From: an uncultured Erythrobacter sp.
Lineage (GTDB): Bacteria > Pseudomonadota > Alphaproteobacteria > Sphingomonadales > Sphingomonadaceae
Assembly (NCBI GenBank): GCA_947499505.1
Contig: CANMOQ010000001.1
Span: forward strand, 664,037 to 728,036
Direction: 5' to 3'
DNA length: 64,000 nucleotides
How positions within the stretch are numbered: position 1 is the stretch's first letter; each line of letters opens with the position of its first letter. Shown here piece by piece: positions 46,141-55,477 of this stretch. The translations under genes were made by a program, and so were the position numbers. The notes under the pieces are model-generated. The model was not told the DNA's origin. It was given only the letters and a program-made list of their open reading frames with translations, and searched no databases.

Positions 46141-48357
46141 TTATTCGTCAGCTTTCCCGCGCCACCAGCCATGCTGGCCCTGAGTGTGGGCGACGCTGGT
46201 GATCCGCTCGGATGACAGATTGAGCGCCAGACCGCCATGCTCCTGCAAGAAGCCGCGATCGGCTTTGAGCCATTTGGGTTTGCAAGACCACGGCAGATAC
46301 CGGTCAGCCACGACGATATCGGCTCTTGCGCAAGCGGCGGCCAGCGCGCGTTCCTCGATCAGCTCGCGGTTACGCGCCATCAGAATGGTCCAGGCGCGGC
46401 CCCCGCGCTCAATCTGGAGCAAGCAGAACTCGGTAGAACACCGCGCGCCGGGCCATTCCGCCATCGGAATGGGGTCAGCAGAAACGCTGGCCAATTCGAG
46501 GAGATTGTCACGCGCATAGGACGAGCGCGAATTGCGCAGCGACAACAGCGTGCCGTCCATTGTCACGCCAACATGGCGGCCATCGCGCCCGATCAGCACA
46601 TCAGGAATAGGCGTCACCATCAGCATGATCGAAGCCGCCGCAACAGGTGCAAATCCGAGCAATCGCGTGCGGCCGTTCCAGAGGGCTAGCCATAGTGCGC
46701 CAATGACAAACAGTGCAATGGTCAGCCTTCCCATCTGAGGCATCAGCTTAACCGAACCGGGCTGGCTCGAAGTCCAATACGCAATGGCAAGCAACAGCTC
46801 GAGTGAGCGTTCCACCAGCCACCAGGCGGGCGCGCCAAGGCCGATCAGATCAAGGAACAACGCAAATGCGATAAGTGGCATGGAGATGAAAGTGACCAGC
46901 GGGATCGCGATGACATTGGCAAAAGCGCCGTAGACACCAGCCCTATGGAAATGGAACAGAACGATCGGCATCAGCGCGATCTCGATCACCAGGCCGGTTA
47001 TGAACAGCATGATGACACGCCTGCCGACATGCCTCAGCCATGTTTCCTCCCGCGCTGCGAGGAACGCACGCACCGGTCCAGAGCCCGACAACGCAACAAT
47101 CGCGATCACGGCGGAAAAGCTCATCTGAAAGCTCGGCCCCACCACCGATTCCGGCCAGAGCAACATGACGAAAATTGCCGCCATCGCCACCATTCGGAGC
47201 GACAACGCATCGCGCCCCATTGCGAGCGCAATCAACACCAGCATTGCCGCGACGCAGCTGCGCACAGTCGGGACCTCGGCCCCCGTCAGCAGTGTGTAGC
47301 CGACCCCTGCCAGTGCCCCGGCTCCGGCTGCGAGGATTGGCAGGCGCACGCGAAGCGCGACGGCGGGGAAGAGGGCCAACAGCTTCAACGTCACCAAATA
47401 AGCCGCAGCGATCACCGCGCTAACATGCAGACCGCTGATCGAGAGCAAGTGGGTTAGTCCCGCATCGCGCATTGCGACTTCGTCGATCTCGGCAATCCCG
47501 CCACGGTCGCCGCTCGCAAAAGCCGCCGCGATCGTGCCTGCTGAGCCGTCCACCCGCTCGCGCACATGGGCCGAGAGCACGCGCTGAACCTTTGGGATGG
47601 CGCCGGTGTCACGCCCTCCCTCCATCAGCTCGATCTCTCCCACCAGGCTACCAGTGGCAGCGAGCCCCTGAAACCAAGCGGCGCGGGCGAAATCGTACGA
47701 GCCCGGCAACATTGGCGAGGCTGGCGGCATCAGGCGCGCGCGCAGGCGCACCACCGATCCCTCGCTCAAGCCATCCACCACCTTATCCTGAGGCACATTC
47801 ACACGGATCTTGCGGCTTTCGCCATTCTCTGCGTCACGCATCGCCAGAACCAATCGGATGCGCTCGCGTGAGGGTTGATCTTCGCGTTCGAGGACAAAGC
47901 CTTGCACGCGTTCAACAATTGGGCGATTAATCGGCTCTGCGCCGACCAGTTCTGAGCGCATCCATATGGTCGCGATCCCGGCGGCAAACACCAGCCCGAC
48001 GGTAATCAACGTCTGTCTCAGCAGCACGCGGTCCTCGACGCCGCGCCAAATTGCGGCGCCCGCGACAGCTAGCAGCAATCCTACCCCGATCCCTGCGGCC
48101 CATTGCAGCGGCGAGCTAAGCGCGAACCATGATAGAAGACCGCCTGCAAACAGCACGGCGATCCAAGGCGCGCGGTCAAAACCCGCCCCTGCCAAAAAAC
48201 CTTCAATTTTGGAGGCTATACCGGGGCCAAGACTGGACCCAATACTGGACAAAGCCGGGGCCTTGCGCCAATGGCGCTGCACTGCAACATCACTGGCATT
48301 GGGGCTTTCACCAGCCCCGCCGCCAATCGGCACATTTGGCGCCCCCTCTTGGCCCAT
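46141..48357 (-). CDS. comEC: ComEC/Rec2-family DNA uptake channel
   Basis: Inner-membrane protein that passes transforming single-stranded DNA. From the ATG at 48357 it is about 738 residues. It contains a DUF4131-like N-terminal region, the competence domain with [19 protein letters not shown] and [25 protein letters not shown], and roughly ten membrane helices. The C-terminal part (about 520-738) is a reduced metallo-beta-lactamase-like region in which I cannot see the HxHxDH motif. The frame remains open to 48480, overlapping gltX; the start is uncertain, only 28 bp from gltX. Confidence 0.87.
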   Translation of the reverse strand: MGQEGAPNVPIGGGAGESPNASDVAVQRHWRKAPALSSIGSSLGPGIASKIEGFLAGAGFDRAPWIAVLFAGGLLSWFALSSPLQWAAGIGVGLLLAVAGAAIWRGVEDRVLLRQTLITVGLVFAAGIATIWMRSELVGAEPINRPIVERVQGFVLEREDQPSRERIRLVLAMRDAENGESRKIRVNVPQDKVVDGLSEGSVVRLRARLMPPASPMLPGSYDFARAAWFQGLAATGSLVGEIELMEGGRDTGAIPKVQRVLSAHVRERVDGSAGTIAAAFASGDRGGIAEIDEVAMRDAGLTHLLSISGLHVSAVIAAAYLVTLKLLALFPAVALRVRLPILAAGAGALAGVGYTLLTGAEVPTVRSCVAAMLVLIALAMGRDALSLRMVAMAAIFVMLLWPESVVGPSFQMSFSAVIAIVALSGSGPVRAFLAAREETWLRHVGRRVIMLFITGLVIEIALMPIVLFHFHRAGVYGAFANVIAIPLVTFISMPLIAFALFLDLIGLGAPAWWLVERSLELLLAIAYWTSSQPGSVKLMPQMGRLTIALFVIGALWLALWNGRTRLLGFAPVAAASIMLMVTPIPDVLIGRDGRHVGVTMDGTLLSLRNSRSSYARDNLLELASVSADPIPMAEWPGARCSTEFCLLQIERGGRAWTILMARNRELIEERALAAACARADIVVADRYLPWSCKPKWLKADRGFLQEHGGLALNLSSERITSVAHTQGQHGWWRGKADE

Positions 48358-48385
48358 GTGCAACTTGAAAAGGAATTCACTGGCT

Positions 48386-49801
48386 ATGGCAAGCGAAAGC
48401 GCAAAAGCGATTGTTACCCGCTTTGCCCCCTCGCCCACGGGCTTCTTGCATATTGGCGGCGCGCGCACGGCCTTGTTCAACTGGCTTTATGCCCGTCATC
48501 ACGGCGGTAAGGCTTTGCTGCGGATTGAGGATACCGACCGTAAGCGCTCCACTCAGGAAGCGATTGATGCGATCATCAACGGGCTCGATTGGCTTGGTCT
48601 CGATTATGACGAGGCGCCGGTATTCCAGTCGCAGCGTGCGGATCGCCATGCAGAAGTGGCGCATAAGCTGCTGGATGCGGGATTTGCCTATAAGTGCTTT
48701 GCCACGCCGGAAGAGCTTGAAGCCATGCGCGCAGAGCAGCGCGAGAAAAAGCTGCCGATGCGCTATGACGGGCGCTGGCGCGACCGCGATCCATCCGAAG
48801 CGCCAGAGGGCGCGCCCTATGTCGTTCGGCTGAAGACCCCGCAATCGGGCGAGGCGGCCATTGCTGACGAAGTGCAAGGCTCCGTCTCGGTTAAGAACGA
48901 AGAGCTCGACGATTACATCATCCTGCGCGCTGATGGCACGCCGACCTATATGCTGGCCGTTGTCGTTGACGATCACGACATGGGCGTGACCCATGTGATC
49001 CGCGGTGATGACCACCTCAACAACGCCTTTCGCCAGCTGCCAATTTATCATGCGATGGATAAAGTCGAAGGCGATTGGCCCGAGCCTACATATGCCCACA
49101 TCCCCCTGATCCACGGGGCGGACGGAGCGAAATTGTCGAAGCGTCATGGTTCGCTCGGCGTAGAGGCCTATCTCGACGAAATGGGCATATTGTCTGACGC
49201 TTTGTTTAATTATCTGCTCCGGCTTGGTTGGGCGCATGGCGACCGCGAAGAGATCACCCGTGCAGAAGCGATTGAGCTGTTTGACCTGAGCGGTGTTGGC
49301 AAAGGCCCGTCGCGTTTTGATCTGAAGAAGCTGGAAAGCCTCAATGGTCACTACATTCGCGAGGCGGATGACGCGATGCTGGCGAAATTGGCTATGGGCC
49401 GGATCGAAAGCGGCGCGAATCTGGAGCTTTTGACCAAAGCCATGCCGGTGCTGAAAGTGCGTGCGAAGAACATTGATGAACTCGCTGAAGGGGCTGGCTT
49501 TTTGTTTGCGCAGCGCCCGCTGGAGATGACCGAGAAGGCGGCGAAATCGCTCGACGAAGACGGCCGGGCCCGGCTTTCGCTGGTTGTGCAAGCATTATCG
49601 CAGGAAAATCACTGGACAAGTGAGGCCCTCGAAGCCACTACGAAGGCACTCGCTGAAGCCCACGAGCTGGGCTTTGGCAAGCTCGCGCAGCCTATGCGTG
49701 CAGCTCTCACCGGAACGATGAATTCGCCCGGTATTTTCGATGTTCTGGTCCTATTGGGACGGGAAGAAGCTTTGGCGCGCTTGGACGCGCAAGCCGGCTG
49801 A
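48386..49801 (+). CDS. gltX: Glutamyl-tRNA synthetase
   Basis: Class I aminoacyl-tRNA synthetase, 471 residues. It has the HIGH-type motif in [23 protein letters not shown] and the KMSKS-type motif [16 protein letters not shown], plus [11 protein letters not shown] at 48386 is preceded by AAGGA. A second gltX common in alphaproteobacteria is not in this window, so whether this one charges tRNA-Glu or also tRNA-Gln is open. Followed 59 bp later by gltA. Confidence 0.95.
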   Translation: MASESAKAIVTRFAPSPTGFLHIGGARTALFNWLYARHHGGKALLRIEDTDRKRSTQEAIDAIINGLDWLGLDYDEAPVFQSQRADRHAEVAHKLLDAGFAYKCFATPEELEAMRAEQREKKLPMRYDGRWRDRDPSEAPEGAPYVVRLKTPQSGEAAIADEVQGSVSVKNEELDDYIILRADGTPTYMLAVVVDDHDMGVTHVIRGDDHLNNAFRQLPIYHAMDKVEGDWPEPTYAHIPLIHGADGAKLSKRHGSLGVEAYLDEMGILSDALFNYLLRLGWAHGDREEITRAEAIELFDLSGVGKGPSRFDLKKLESLNGHYIREADDAMLAKLAMGRIESGANLELLTKAMPVLKVRAKNIDELAEGAGFLFAQRPLEMTEKAAKSLDEDGRARLSLVVQALSQENHWTSEALEATTKALAEAHELGFGKLAQPMRAALTGTMNSPGIFDVLVLLGREEALARLDAQAG

Positions 49802-49860
49802 GGCTGAGCGCGAGCGAAACCGCGCTTGGAAGCAGTAGGTAGAATTTGAGGAGACAGGTT

Positions 49861-51147
49861 TTGGCAGACAAACAGGCAAAGCTCGAGCTGGGGGGCGAAA
49901 CCTACGATTTCCCCGTGCTCGAAGGCAGCACCGGACCAGATGTAATCGACATCCGCAAGCTGTATGGCCAAACGGGCGCGTTCACGTTTGATCCTGGCTA
50001 TAAGTCAACGGCGAGCTGTGAAAGCGCGCTGACCTATATCGACGGGAACGAAGGCGTTTTGCTTCACCGCGGTTATCCAATCGGCCAGCTGGCGGAACAT
50101 TCCAGTTTTATGGAAGTCTCCTATCTCTTACTCAACGGCGAGCTGCCTAATGCCGCTGAGATGGAAGACTTCAACTACACGATCACGCGGCATACGATGC
50201 TGCACGATCAGCTGCGGCAGTTTATCCAGGGCTTCCGCCGCGACGCGCACCCTATGGCGATTATGTGCGGCGTGGTTGGCGCTCTGTCTGCGTTCTATCA
50301 CGACAGCACCGACATCTCTGATCCAGAGCACCGCAAGATCAGCTCACACCGCTTGATCGCGAAAATGCCGACAATTGCAGCGATGGCGTATAAATATGCT
50401 GTCGGTCAGCCTTTCATGCAGCCGAAGAATGACCTCAGCTACACGGGTAATTTCCTGCGCATGACCTTCGGTGTTCCGGCTGAGGAATATGAGGTGCACC
50501 CAGCCATCGAAAAAGCGATGGACCGCATCTTCATCCTGCATGCTGACCACGAGCAAAACGCCTCGACTTCGACCGTGCGTCTGGCCGGTTCTTCAGGCGC
50601 AAACCCATTCGCCTGTATCGCAGCGGGCATTGCCTGCCTGTGGGGCCCGGCGCATGGCGGTGCCAACGAAGCAGCGCTCAACATGCTGCAGGAAATCGGC
50701 TCGCCTGACCGCATCCCGCACTACATCGAGCGCGCGAAGGACAAGAACGATCCGTTCCGCCTGATGGGCTTTGGCCACCGGGTTTATAAGAATTACGATC
50801 CGCGTGCGACCGTGATGCAGCAGACCTTGCGTGAAGTGTTTGAAGCGCTGAACGTCACAGACCCTGTGTTTGAGACCGCTCTGCAGCTTGAAGAGCTCGC
50901 GTTAAACGACGATTATTTCAAGGAAAAGAAGCTGTTTCCGAACGTGGATTTCTATTCCGGGATCATCCTGTCGTCGATCGGCTTCCCGACCACCATGTTC
51001 ACCGCTCTGTTCGCGCTTGCGCGCACCGTGGGCTGGGTCGCACAGTGGAACGAAATGATCTCCGATCCAGGCCAGGTCATCGGTCGTCCGCGTCAGCTTT
51101 ACACTGGCCCGACGACCCGCGACTACGTGCCGCTGGACAAACGCTAA
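49861..51147 (+). CDS. gltA: Citrate synthase
   Basis: Condenses acetyl-CoA and oxaloacetate at the entry of the citric acid cycle. The 428-residue type II enzyme has [23 protein letters not shown], the catalytic His in [14 protein letters not shown], and the second His and Asp region [16 protein letters not shown] at 49861 follows an AGGAGA ribosome site at 7-8 bases; the frame's first TTG (49846) precedes that site and is unlikely. gltX and gltA may share a transcript. Confidence 0.96.
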   Translation: MADKQAKLELGGETYDFPVLEGSTGPDVIDIRKLYGQTGAFTFDPGYKSTASCESALTYIDGNEGVLLHRGYPIGQLAEHSSFMEVSYLLLNGELPNAAEMEDFNYTITRHTMLHDQLRQFIQGFRRDAHPMAIMCGVVGALSAFYHDSTDISDPEHRKISSHRLIAKMPTIAAMAYKYAVGQPFMQPKNDLSYTGNFLRMTFGVPAEEYEVHPAIEKAMDRIFILHADHEQNASTSTVRLAGSSGANPFACIAAGIACLWGPAHGGANEAALNMLQEIGSPDRIPHYIERAKDKNDPFRLMGFGHRVYKNYDPRATVMQQTLREVFEALNVTDPVFETALQLEELALNDDYFKEKKLFPNVDFYSGIILSSIGFPTTMFTALFALARTVGWVAQWNEMISDPGQVIGRPRQLYTGPTTRDYVPLDKR

Positions 51148-51171
51148 GCGAGAAAAAGGAGCGCGGCACCA

Positions 51172-51381
51172 ATGGGACGCACTATCGCAAGACTGGTGCT
51201 CCAAGTATTTGGTGCCGCGCTCGTTTTCTCAGGCGGAATGTGGGCTTTGCAGGGCGCAGGCGTGCTCAATTGGCCCGAGAACAGCTTCATGCTCGCAAAG
51301 CGCGAATGGACGCTTTACGGCCTCATCACATTGCTGATTGGTGCGCTGCTGCTGTGGGCGGCTGAGCGTATTCGTAGGTAG
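51172..51381 (+). CDS. Small two-helix membrane protein
   Basis: A 69-residue protein with two hydrophobic helices (about 8-28 and 47-65) joined by NWPENSFMLAKREWTLYG and ending in Arg-rich AERIRR. GGAG lies 8-10 bases before its ATG, 24 bp after gltA. Similar short proteins follow gltA in related genomes as far as I recall; no function is known. Confidence 0.75.
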   Translation: MGRTIARLVLQVFGAALVFSGGMWALQGAGVLNWPENSFMLAKREWTLYGLITLLIGALLLWAAERIRR

Positions 51382-51408
51382 TGGCCGCCGCGACCTAACG
51401 GTCATTCT

Positions 51409-52803
51409 CTACTTCGTCTTAGGCAGGCTTAGCGTGAAGCGCGCGCCCTCGCCCGCTTCGCTCTCCAGCGTCAAATCGCCGTCCATCGCCAGCGCCAAGC
51501 GCCGCGAGATGTAGAGACCGAGCCCGGAGCCACCATCATTTTCCCGGCCAAGCCGTTCAAACTTATCGAAAATTCGTGTGGTTTGCGCCGCCGCAACGCC
51601 GGGGCCTTGATCGGCCACGGTGACACTGGCGCGGTCCCCTTGTCCATCGCTATCATCGACGCTGACGGTGATTGTGCTGCTGTCGGGTGAGTAGATGATC
51701 GCATTGCCGATCAGGTTGATCAGCACCTGAAGCACGCGGCGAAACTCGCCAATTGCGATCACTTTTGAGCTTTCGTCCGGCAAATCGAGCGTGATGTTGC
51801 GCGCCTGTGCTCGCACGCCCAGTATGCCCGCCGCGCGCCGCGTCGCATCAATCAGGTCAACTTTCTCGCGGGCGGCCTTAAACCCATCGCTTTCGACCAC
51901 GTGCAGGTCGGCAAGATCCTCCAGCATCGCGTTGAGGTGCTTGCCTGCCGAGGCAACATTGCCGGCGTATTCGGCATATTCATCGCGCAATGGTCCGGCG
52001 AGTTTGGACCGGATTGTCTCCGCATTGGCGATGACGCGGGCAATTGGCTGACGCAAAGCAGGGGTCAGCGCGCTGCCGATCAGCTCCATATGAGCGTCTT
52101 CGCGCGTTTTCCCGCCGCCTGCGCTGACTGCTTCAGTGACTAGCGGCTCGTCAGAGGTCAGCAGCAGCTCAAACCCGCGCGGCGCCTCTGCTGCTGGGCC
52201 AAGCGGGATTAAGCGCGCGCGCCAATGGCGCTGAGACCCGGGAACCTTGCAGGCTGCGCCGTCCAGCAGGCGCCAGTGCAGCGGTTGATGATGGGCGACG
52301 CCTTGCAGCGCGATGTAATCTGTCCAGTTCTTACCGGGATCACTACTGACCGCATCCTCAAGCTCGATAGCATCACTCGCAGCCGCGCTTAGCAATTGAA
52401 CATTCTGCTTGCGATCAAGCCGCGCGGTGATCTCTGCGGTGGCGCGGTCGATGGCATCAAGCCGTTTAGCGAGCTTTGCCTCGCTGTCAGGCCGCGCCTC
52501 GCGCCGGTGCCAGTTTTCGATCAGGATCTCGCACCCACCGCCTGCATCCCCGGCCAGCGGATGGATGCGGACAAACCCGGAAACCATGTCTTCGCCATCA
52601 AAAGCGGCGAATTCGCGGGCAAGGCGCAGGCCAAAAGTCCGACCCTGACGCACCAGCTCTAGCAGCTCTGGAACGGCCAGAACGCCAGGTAGAGCGCCGC
52701 CGCAGCGGGCATGCAGGTCCGCCAGCGGCTCATCAGCCGACAGCAACCGATCTTGATCATCGGTAAGGCCCCGCGCGGCCAGCAAGGTGTCGTTGCTACT
52801 CAT
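51409..52803 (-). CDS. Histidine kinase-like protein lacking the phosphoacceptor His
   Basis: A 464-residue soluble kinase-like protein. The C-terminal ATPase domain is intact: N box around Asn367 in LINLIGNAIIYSP, G1 ADQGPGV near 397-402, F box IFDKFERLG and G2 GGSGLGLYISRR at 424-435. The dimerisation helix aligns as SALTPALRQPIARVIANAETI, where the phospho-His of SHELRTPL is replaced by Pro248. The N-terminal 230 residues are PAS-like but unassigned. It lies 7 bp after the DUF2336 gene on the same strand. It probably binds ATP but cannot autophosphorylate at the usual place, as in DivL. Confidence 0.85.
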   Translation of the reverse strand: MSSNDTLLAARGLTDDQDRLLSADEPLADLHARCGGALPGVLAVPELLELVRQGRTFGLRLAREFAAFDGEDMVSGFVRIHPLAGDAGGGCEILIENWHRREARPDSEAKLAKRLDAIDRATAEITARLDRKQNVQLLSAAASDAIELEDAVSSDPGKNWTDYIALQGVAHHQPLHWRLLDGAACKVPGSQRHWRARLIPLGPAAEAPRGFELLLTSDEPLVTEAVSAGGGKTREDAHMELIGSALTPALRQPIARVIANAETIRSKLAGPLRDEYAEYAGNVASAGKHLNAMLEDLADLHVVESDGFKAAREKVDLIDATRRAAGILGVRAQARNITLDLPDESSKVIAIGEFRRVLQVLINLIGNAIIYSPDSSTITVSVDDSDGQGDRASVTVADQGPGVAAAQTTRIFDKFERLGRENDGGSGLGLYISRRLALAMDGDLTLESEAGEGARFTLSLPKTK

Positions 52804-52810
52804 CGTCCGT

Positions 52811-53770
52811 TTAGGTCGTTCCGCTCATCACCGCGCTCGTATCGGCGCGCATTGCCCCATGTCCTAGCAGGCTTTGCGCGCGATCGGGGAGCAAATCGTC
52901 AAATCCGCCGGGCAATTGTTGGTCAGGGTGCAGCAGAGCAAATTGGCGCTCAATCTCGCGTTCAATCATTCCCGCTGCGCGCAGGCCGAGTGCGAGCCGG
53001 GCGGATTGGCGTTCATGACAGGACAGAACAGCCAGTTCGCGGGCCTGGCGTGTAAGCGTGCCCAAGGCGGTGGTAAACAGCGCAAATCCCGCATGTTCGA
53101 GCTCCAGCGATGCCCTCGCCCCGCCCCGCATGGCCGAAACGAGTCGTGACAGCAGACCGACACGCGTCGCGCCCTCGTCATAGGCTACCTTCAATTGATC
53201 CGTCCCAGCGCGCGTTGCGGCGATTTCGGCCTCGTTCGCCGTGTTTTCAGGCGCCTGAGCCCAATTGTGCAGCAGACTCTGAAAAAGCTCCGCGGGCAGC
53301 TCTGTGAGAGGCAAATGCATCCGCTTTTGATATTGCACGAAGCGCGATTGCGCGGCCATGGCCGCCATGGCCAGCTCAGCGACATCGCTGTTCTCGGATG
53401 CGATCAGTTCTTGCATCAGGGGCGTAAGAATCTGATCGAGCGCAGTTTTACGTTCCAATCTTCCGGCCAGATGGCCTTCGATTGCGGCTGCGTAGCAATG
53501 GCTCAAAATCGCGCTGTCGTTGGCGAGTGCAGCGGCCAAGCGATCGGCCTCGTCGGCGTTGAAATCGGGCGTTTTGGAGCCAAGCAATTGGCTGGCCATA
53601 TGGCTGAGCATCCCACGCAATTTCGCAACAATCGCTTCGCTGACCAATGAGCCGCCAGAACCGGAAAGCATATGCGCAAGAACGGGCGCGACCCCGCTCA
53701 ATGCGGTGTCACCACGCGCCAATTCATCCCTCAGGATGGTTTCGATCGCGGTGTGCGCGGATCTTTCCAT
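52811..53770 (-). CDS. DUF2336 domain protein
   Basis: A 319-residue all-helical protein of the DUF2336 family, found mainly in alphaproteobacteria and of unknown function. Features are repeated helices with HEAT-like spacing such as SEAIVAKLRGMLSHMASQLL and AELAMAAMAAQSRFVQYQKRMHLPLTELPAELFQSLLHNWA. No signal peptide or membrane segment. ATG at 53770 gives MERSAHTAIET; the frame extends 28 codons upstream into the preceding gene without support. It is the middle of three minus-strand genes ending with the pseudo-kinase. Confidence 0.82.
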   Translation of the reverse strand: MERSAHTAIETILRDELARGDTALSGVAPVLAHMLSGSGGSLVSEAIVAKLRGMLSHMASQLLGSKTPDFNADEADRLAAALANDSAILSHCYAAAIEGHLAGRLERKTALDQILTPLMQELIASENSDVAELAMAAMAAQSRFVQYQKRMHLPLTELPAELFQSLLHNWAQAPENTANEAEIAATRAGTDQLKVAYDEGATRVGLLSRLVSAMRGGARASLELEHAGFALFTTALGTLTRQARELAVLSCHERQSARLALGLRAAGMIEREIERQFALLHPDQQLPGGFDDLLPDRAQSLLGHGAMRADTSAVMSGTT

Positions 53771-53810
53771 CGTGGCTTTGCCCCCGTTGCACGCCTCTCG
53801 GCACGCATTG

Positions 53811-55019
53811 TTACTCGCGCGTCGTTTCAGCTTTCTGAAGACGCAGCAAAGCATGCGCTAAAGCGCCTAGCGCAAGAACGGCAATCCCCGCTGTCAGCTG
53901 TCCGAAAATGGCACATGTCCCCAGCGCCGCCAGCTGAAGTGTTCGATCGCCCCAAAAGGCGCGCCAAGGGGCGTTTTCAGTGGCGGATGCGAGGTGAAGA
54001 AGGCCGATCATTAGCAGCGGCAAAACGAGCGTCGGATTGGCGCTTTCTATCCCATGATACATGCCAAGGGTCAGTGCAAACGCGATAAGACTATCGCGCA
54101 AACCATTCATAAATCGAGATTGTTTCGCATACTCTGCATGCCCATAAAGCGCCGATTTGAGCTGGGTGCCCGCATCAGAGAAGGCCAAGGCCAAGGCGCC
54201 GAATGCCCCGGCGAACAACCCGCCTGCTGAGTGCCCGAGCCAAGAAGCCCCGACCATGGTGACCACGCTTGCGAGCCCGATAGTGGCGGAAATTGCCGGG
54301 CTGCGTTCCAATCCTGCCGGTGCAGTTTTTGCAGCGAGCAAAGCCGCCGCCGCCTGCGATGGCCCTGTCCAAGGCTTGCTCTGGGCGCTGCGCTCAATGA
54401 GAGCGATCTGGCGTTTCTCCAGCGCCTCGGGATCAGTCGCGAGCAACAATCCGTCGGCGCTCAGGCTTTCTGCATCCACGGAAACGCTTTTCTCACCTGC
54501 TTGCAGCGCCAAACGCAGAAGCAGCGACATCGTATCGCCATCGCCGGGCAGATCGGCCAGCTTTTCCGCCAATCGCCCACGCAGAATGGCCAGCCCCGCC
54601 CAGGCGCGCTCTGCGTCGATGCGCTCAAAGTCACCGGAATGCTCTTGGGCTAGGCTGCTGGTGGCGGGAATGGTCGCGATCACTCGGCCTTGCTTATTGA
54701 GCGATGTGGCAAGTTCTGGCTCAATCACCAGGCCGTCTAGCATCATCATCAGGTCCTGATCCGCCGTGATCAGGCCAACAAGCTGCAAGGGGCCCCTAAT
54801 CGCGTGGAATTGCACGCCAGCGGTCTCTGCTTCGTGCTGGATGTCGAGGATCTCTGGCCCGGCTGCTTCGCACAGGCAGATCACTCGCTCGCACCCCAGC
54901 GCGCGGGCAAGGTCGAATTGCCACGCCAGCACGCTGCGTCCGGCAAGCGACAAGAACGCGCGAATTTCGCCCGTTTCTGTGCGTTTCAGCGCGGCTAATA
55001 AGGCGGTACGCAAGGCCAA
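53811..55019 (-). CDS. Hypothetical protein: nucleotidyltransferase-like N-terminus fused to membrane domain
   Basis: A 402-residue protein not matched to a named family. The N-terminal half (about 20-220) resembles a sugar-nucleotide transferase fold: AGRSVLAWQFDLARALGCERVICLCE, a strand/helix alternation and DGLVIEPE near 95-102 in the position of the usual metal site, but the glycine-rich nucleotide loop is missing. The C-terminal half (about 240-395) has six or so hydrophobic helices. It is the first gene of the set with DUF2336 and the pseudo-kinase, 40 bp before DUF2336. The fold assignment is tentative. Confidence 0.7.
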   Translation of the reverse strand: MALRTALLAALKRTETGEIRAFLSLAGRSVLAWQFDLARALGCERVICLCEAAGPEILDIQHEAETAGVQFHAIRGPLQLVGLITADQDLMMMLDGLVIEPELATSLNKQGRVIATIPATSSLAQEHSGDFERIDAERAWAGLAILRGRLAEKLADLPGDGDTMSLLLRLALQAGEKSVSVDAESLSADGLLLATDPEALEKRQIALIERSAQSKPWTGPSQAAAALLAAKTAPAGLERSPAISATIGLASVVTMVGASWLGHSAGGLFAGAFGALALAFSDAGTQLKSALYGHAEYAKQSRFMNGLRDSLIAFALTLGMYHGIESANPTLVLPLLMIGLLHLASATENAPWRAFWGDRTLQLAALGTCAIFGQLTAGIAVLALGALAHALLRLQKAETTRE

Positions 55020-55098
55020 TTCCCTCCGAATGCATCGGGGGTAAAGCCAATGGACGCGCTATGCCAAGCGGCGGCGCGGCGCTTTTACCGATAATCTT

Positions 55099-55407
55099 TT
55101 AGCGCTTGGGTGCGGCAACCTGCGCCAAGACGTCCTCAATCGCGCGGATTGCGGCGGGTTCGCCGGGCGCGCTGGCCAATGCGTCTTCGGCTGCGTTCAG
55201 CAGGTCTTCTGCGTGAAAGCTGGCGGCGAGGCCTTTGAGACGCATGGCCGCAACATGCCAATTGCCATCGCAGCGGGAGCGTTTGAGAAGGTCCAACTGC
55301 TTATGAGCGCTTTCAATCAGAGCTGCGCGCAGCTCTTGCCGCAACGCTGGATCATCTCCGGCTGCGGCCGCTAGTGTTGCATCAAGAGCACCATTTTCAT
55401 ACGCCAT
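55099..55407 (-). CDS. Hpt-like protein lacking the phosphoacceptor His
   Basis: A 102-residue helical protein. The segment WHVAAMRLKGLAASFHAEDLLNAAEDAL matches the phosphotransfer (Hpt) signature AHxLKGxAxxFGA, except that Met55 stands where the phospho-His should be; a His four residues earlier (His51) is not in register. It starts 70 bp from the divergent coiled-coil protein, sharing an intergenic region with two CtrA-like motifs. If the Hpt fold is right, it may act as a docking protein rather than a phosphocarrier. Function otherwise unknown. Confidence 0.75.
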   Translation of the reverse strand: MAYENGALDATLAAAAGDDPALRQELRAALIESAHKQLDLLKRSRCDGNWHVAAMRLKGLAASFHAEDLLNAAEDALASAPGEPAAIRAIEDVLAQVAAPKR

Positions 55408-55431
55408 ATGCTTCGCTTTATCGTGTGAGAG

Positions 55432-55475
55432 TTAATGCGGGGTTTATCCTTTGTGGTTGTGTGGTATTTAACCAT
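55432..55475. promoter_or_regulatory. CtrA-like sites between the Hpt-like and coiled-coil genes
   Basis: TTAA-N7-TTTA (55432-55446) is one base from the full CtrA site TTAA-N7-TTAA, and TTAACCAT (55468-55475) matches the half-site motif exactly. The second lies directly before the coiled-coil ATG at 55478, so it may act as an operator for repression there or activate the divergent gene. Confidence 0.5.
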
Positions 55476-55477
55476 AC

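Noticed and set aside
48377..49591. 404-residue minus-strand open frame opposite gltX
   Set aside because: Shadow of gltX, which has both synthetase motifs.
52811..53854. Longer start for the DUF2336 protein
   Set aside because: The extra 28 residues overlap the preceding gene and are Cys/Arg-rich; ATG 53770 is a better start.
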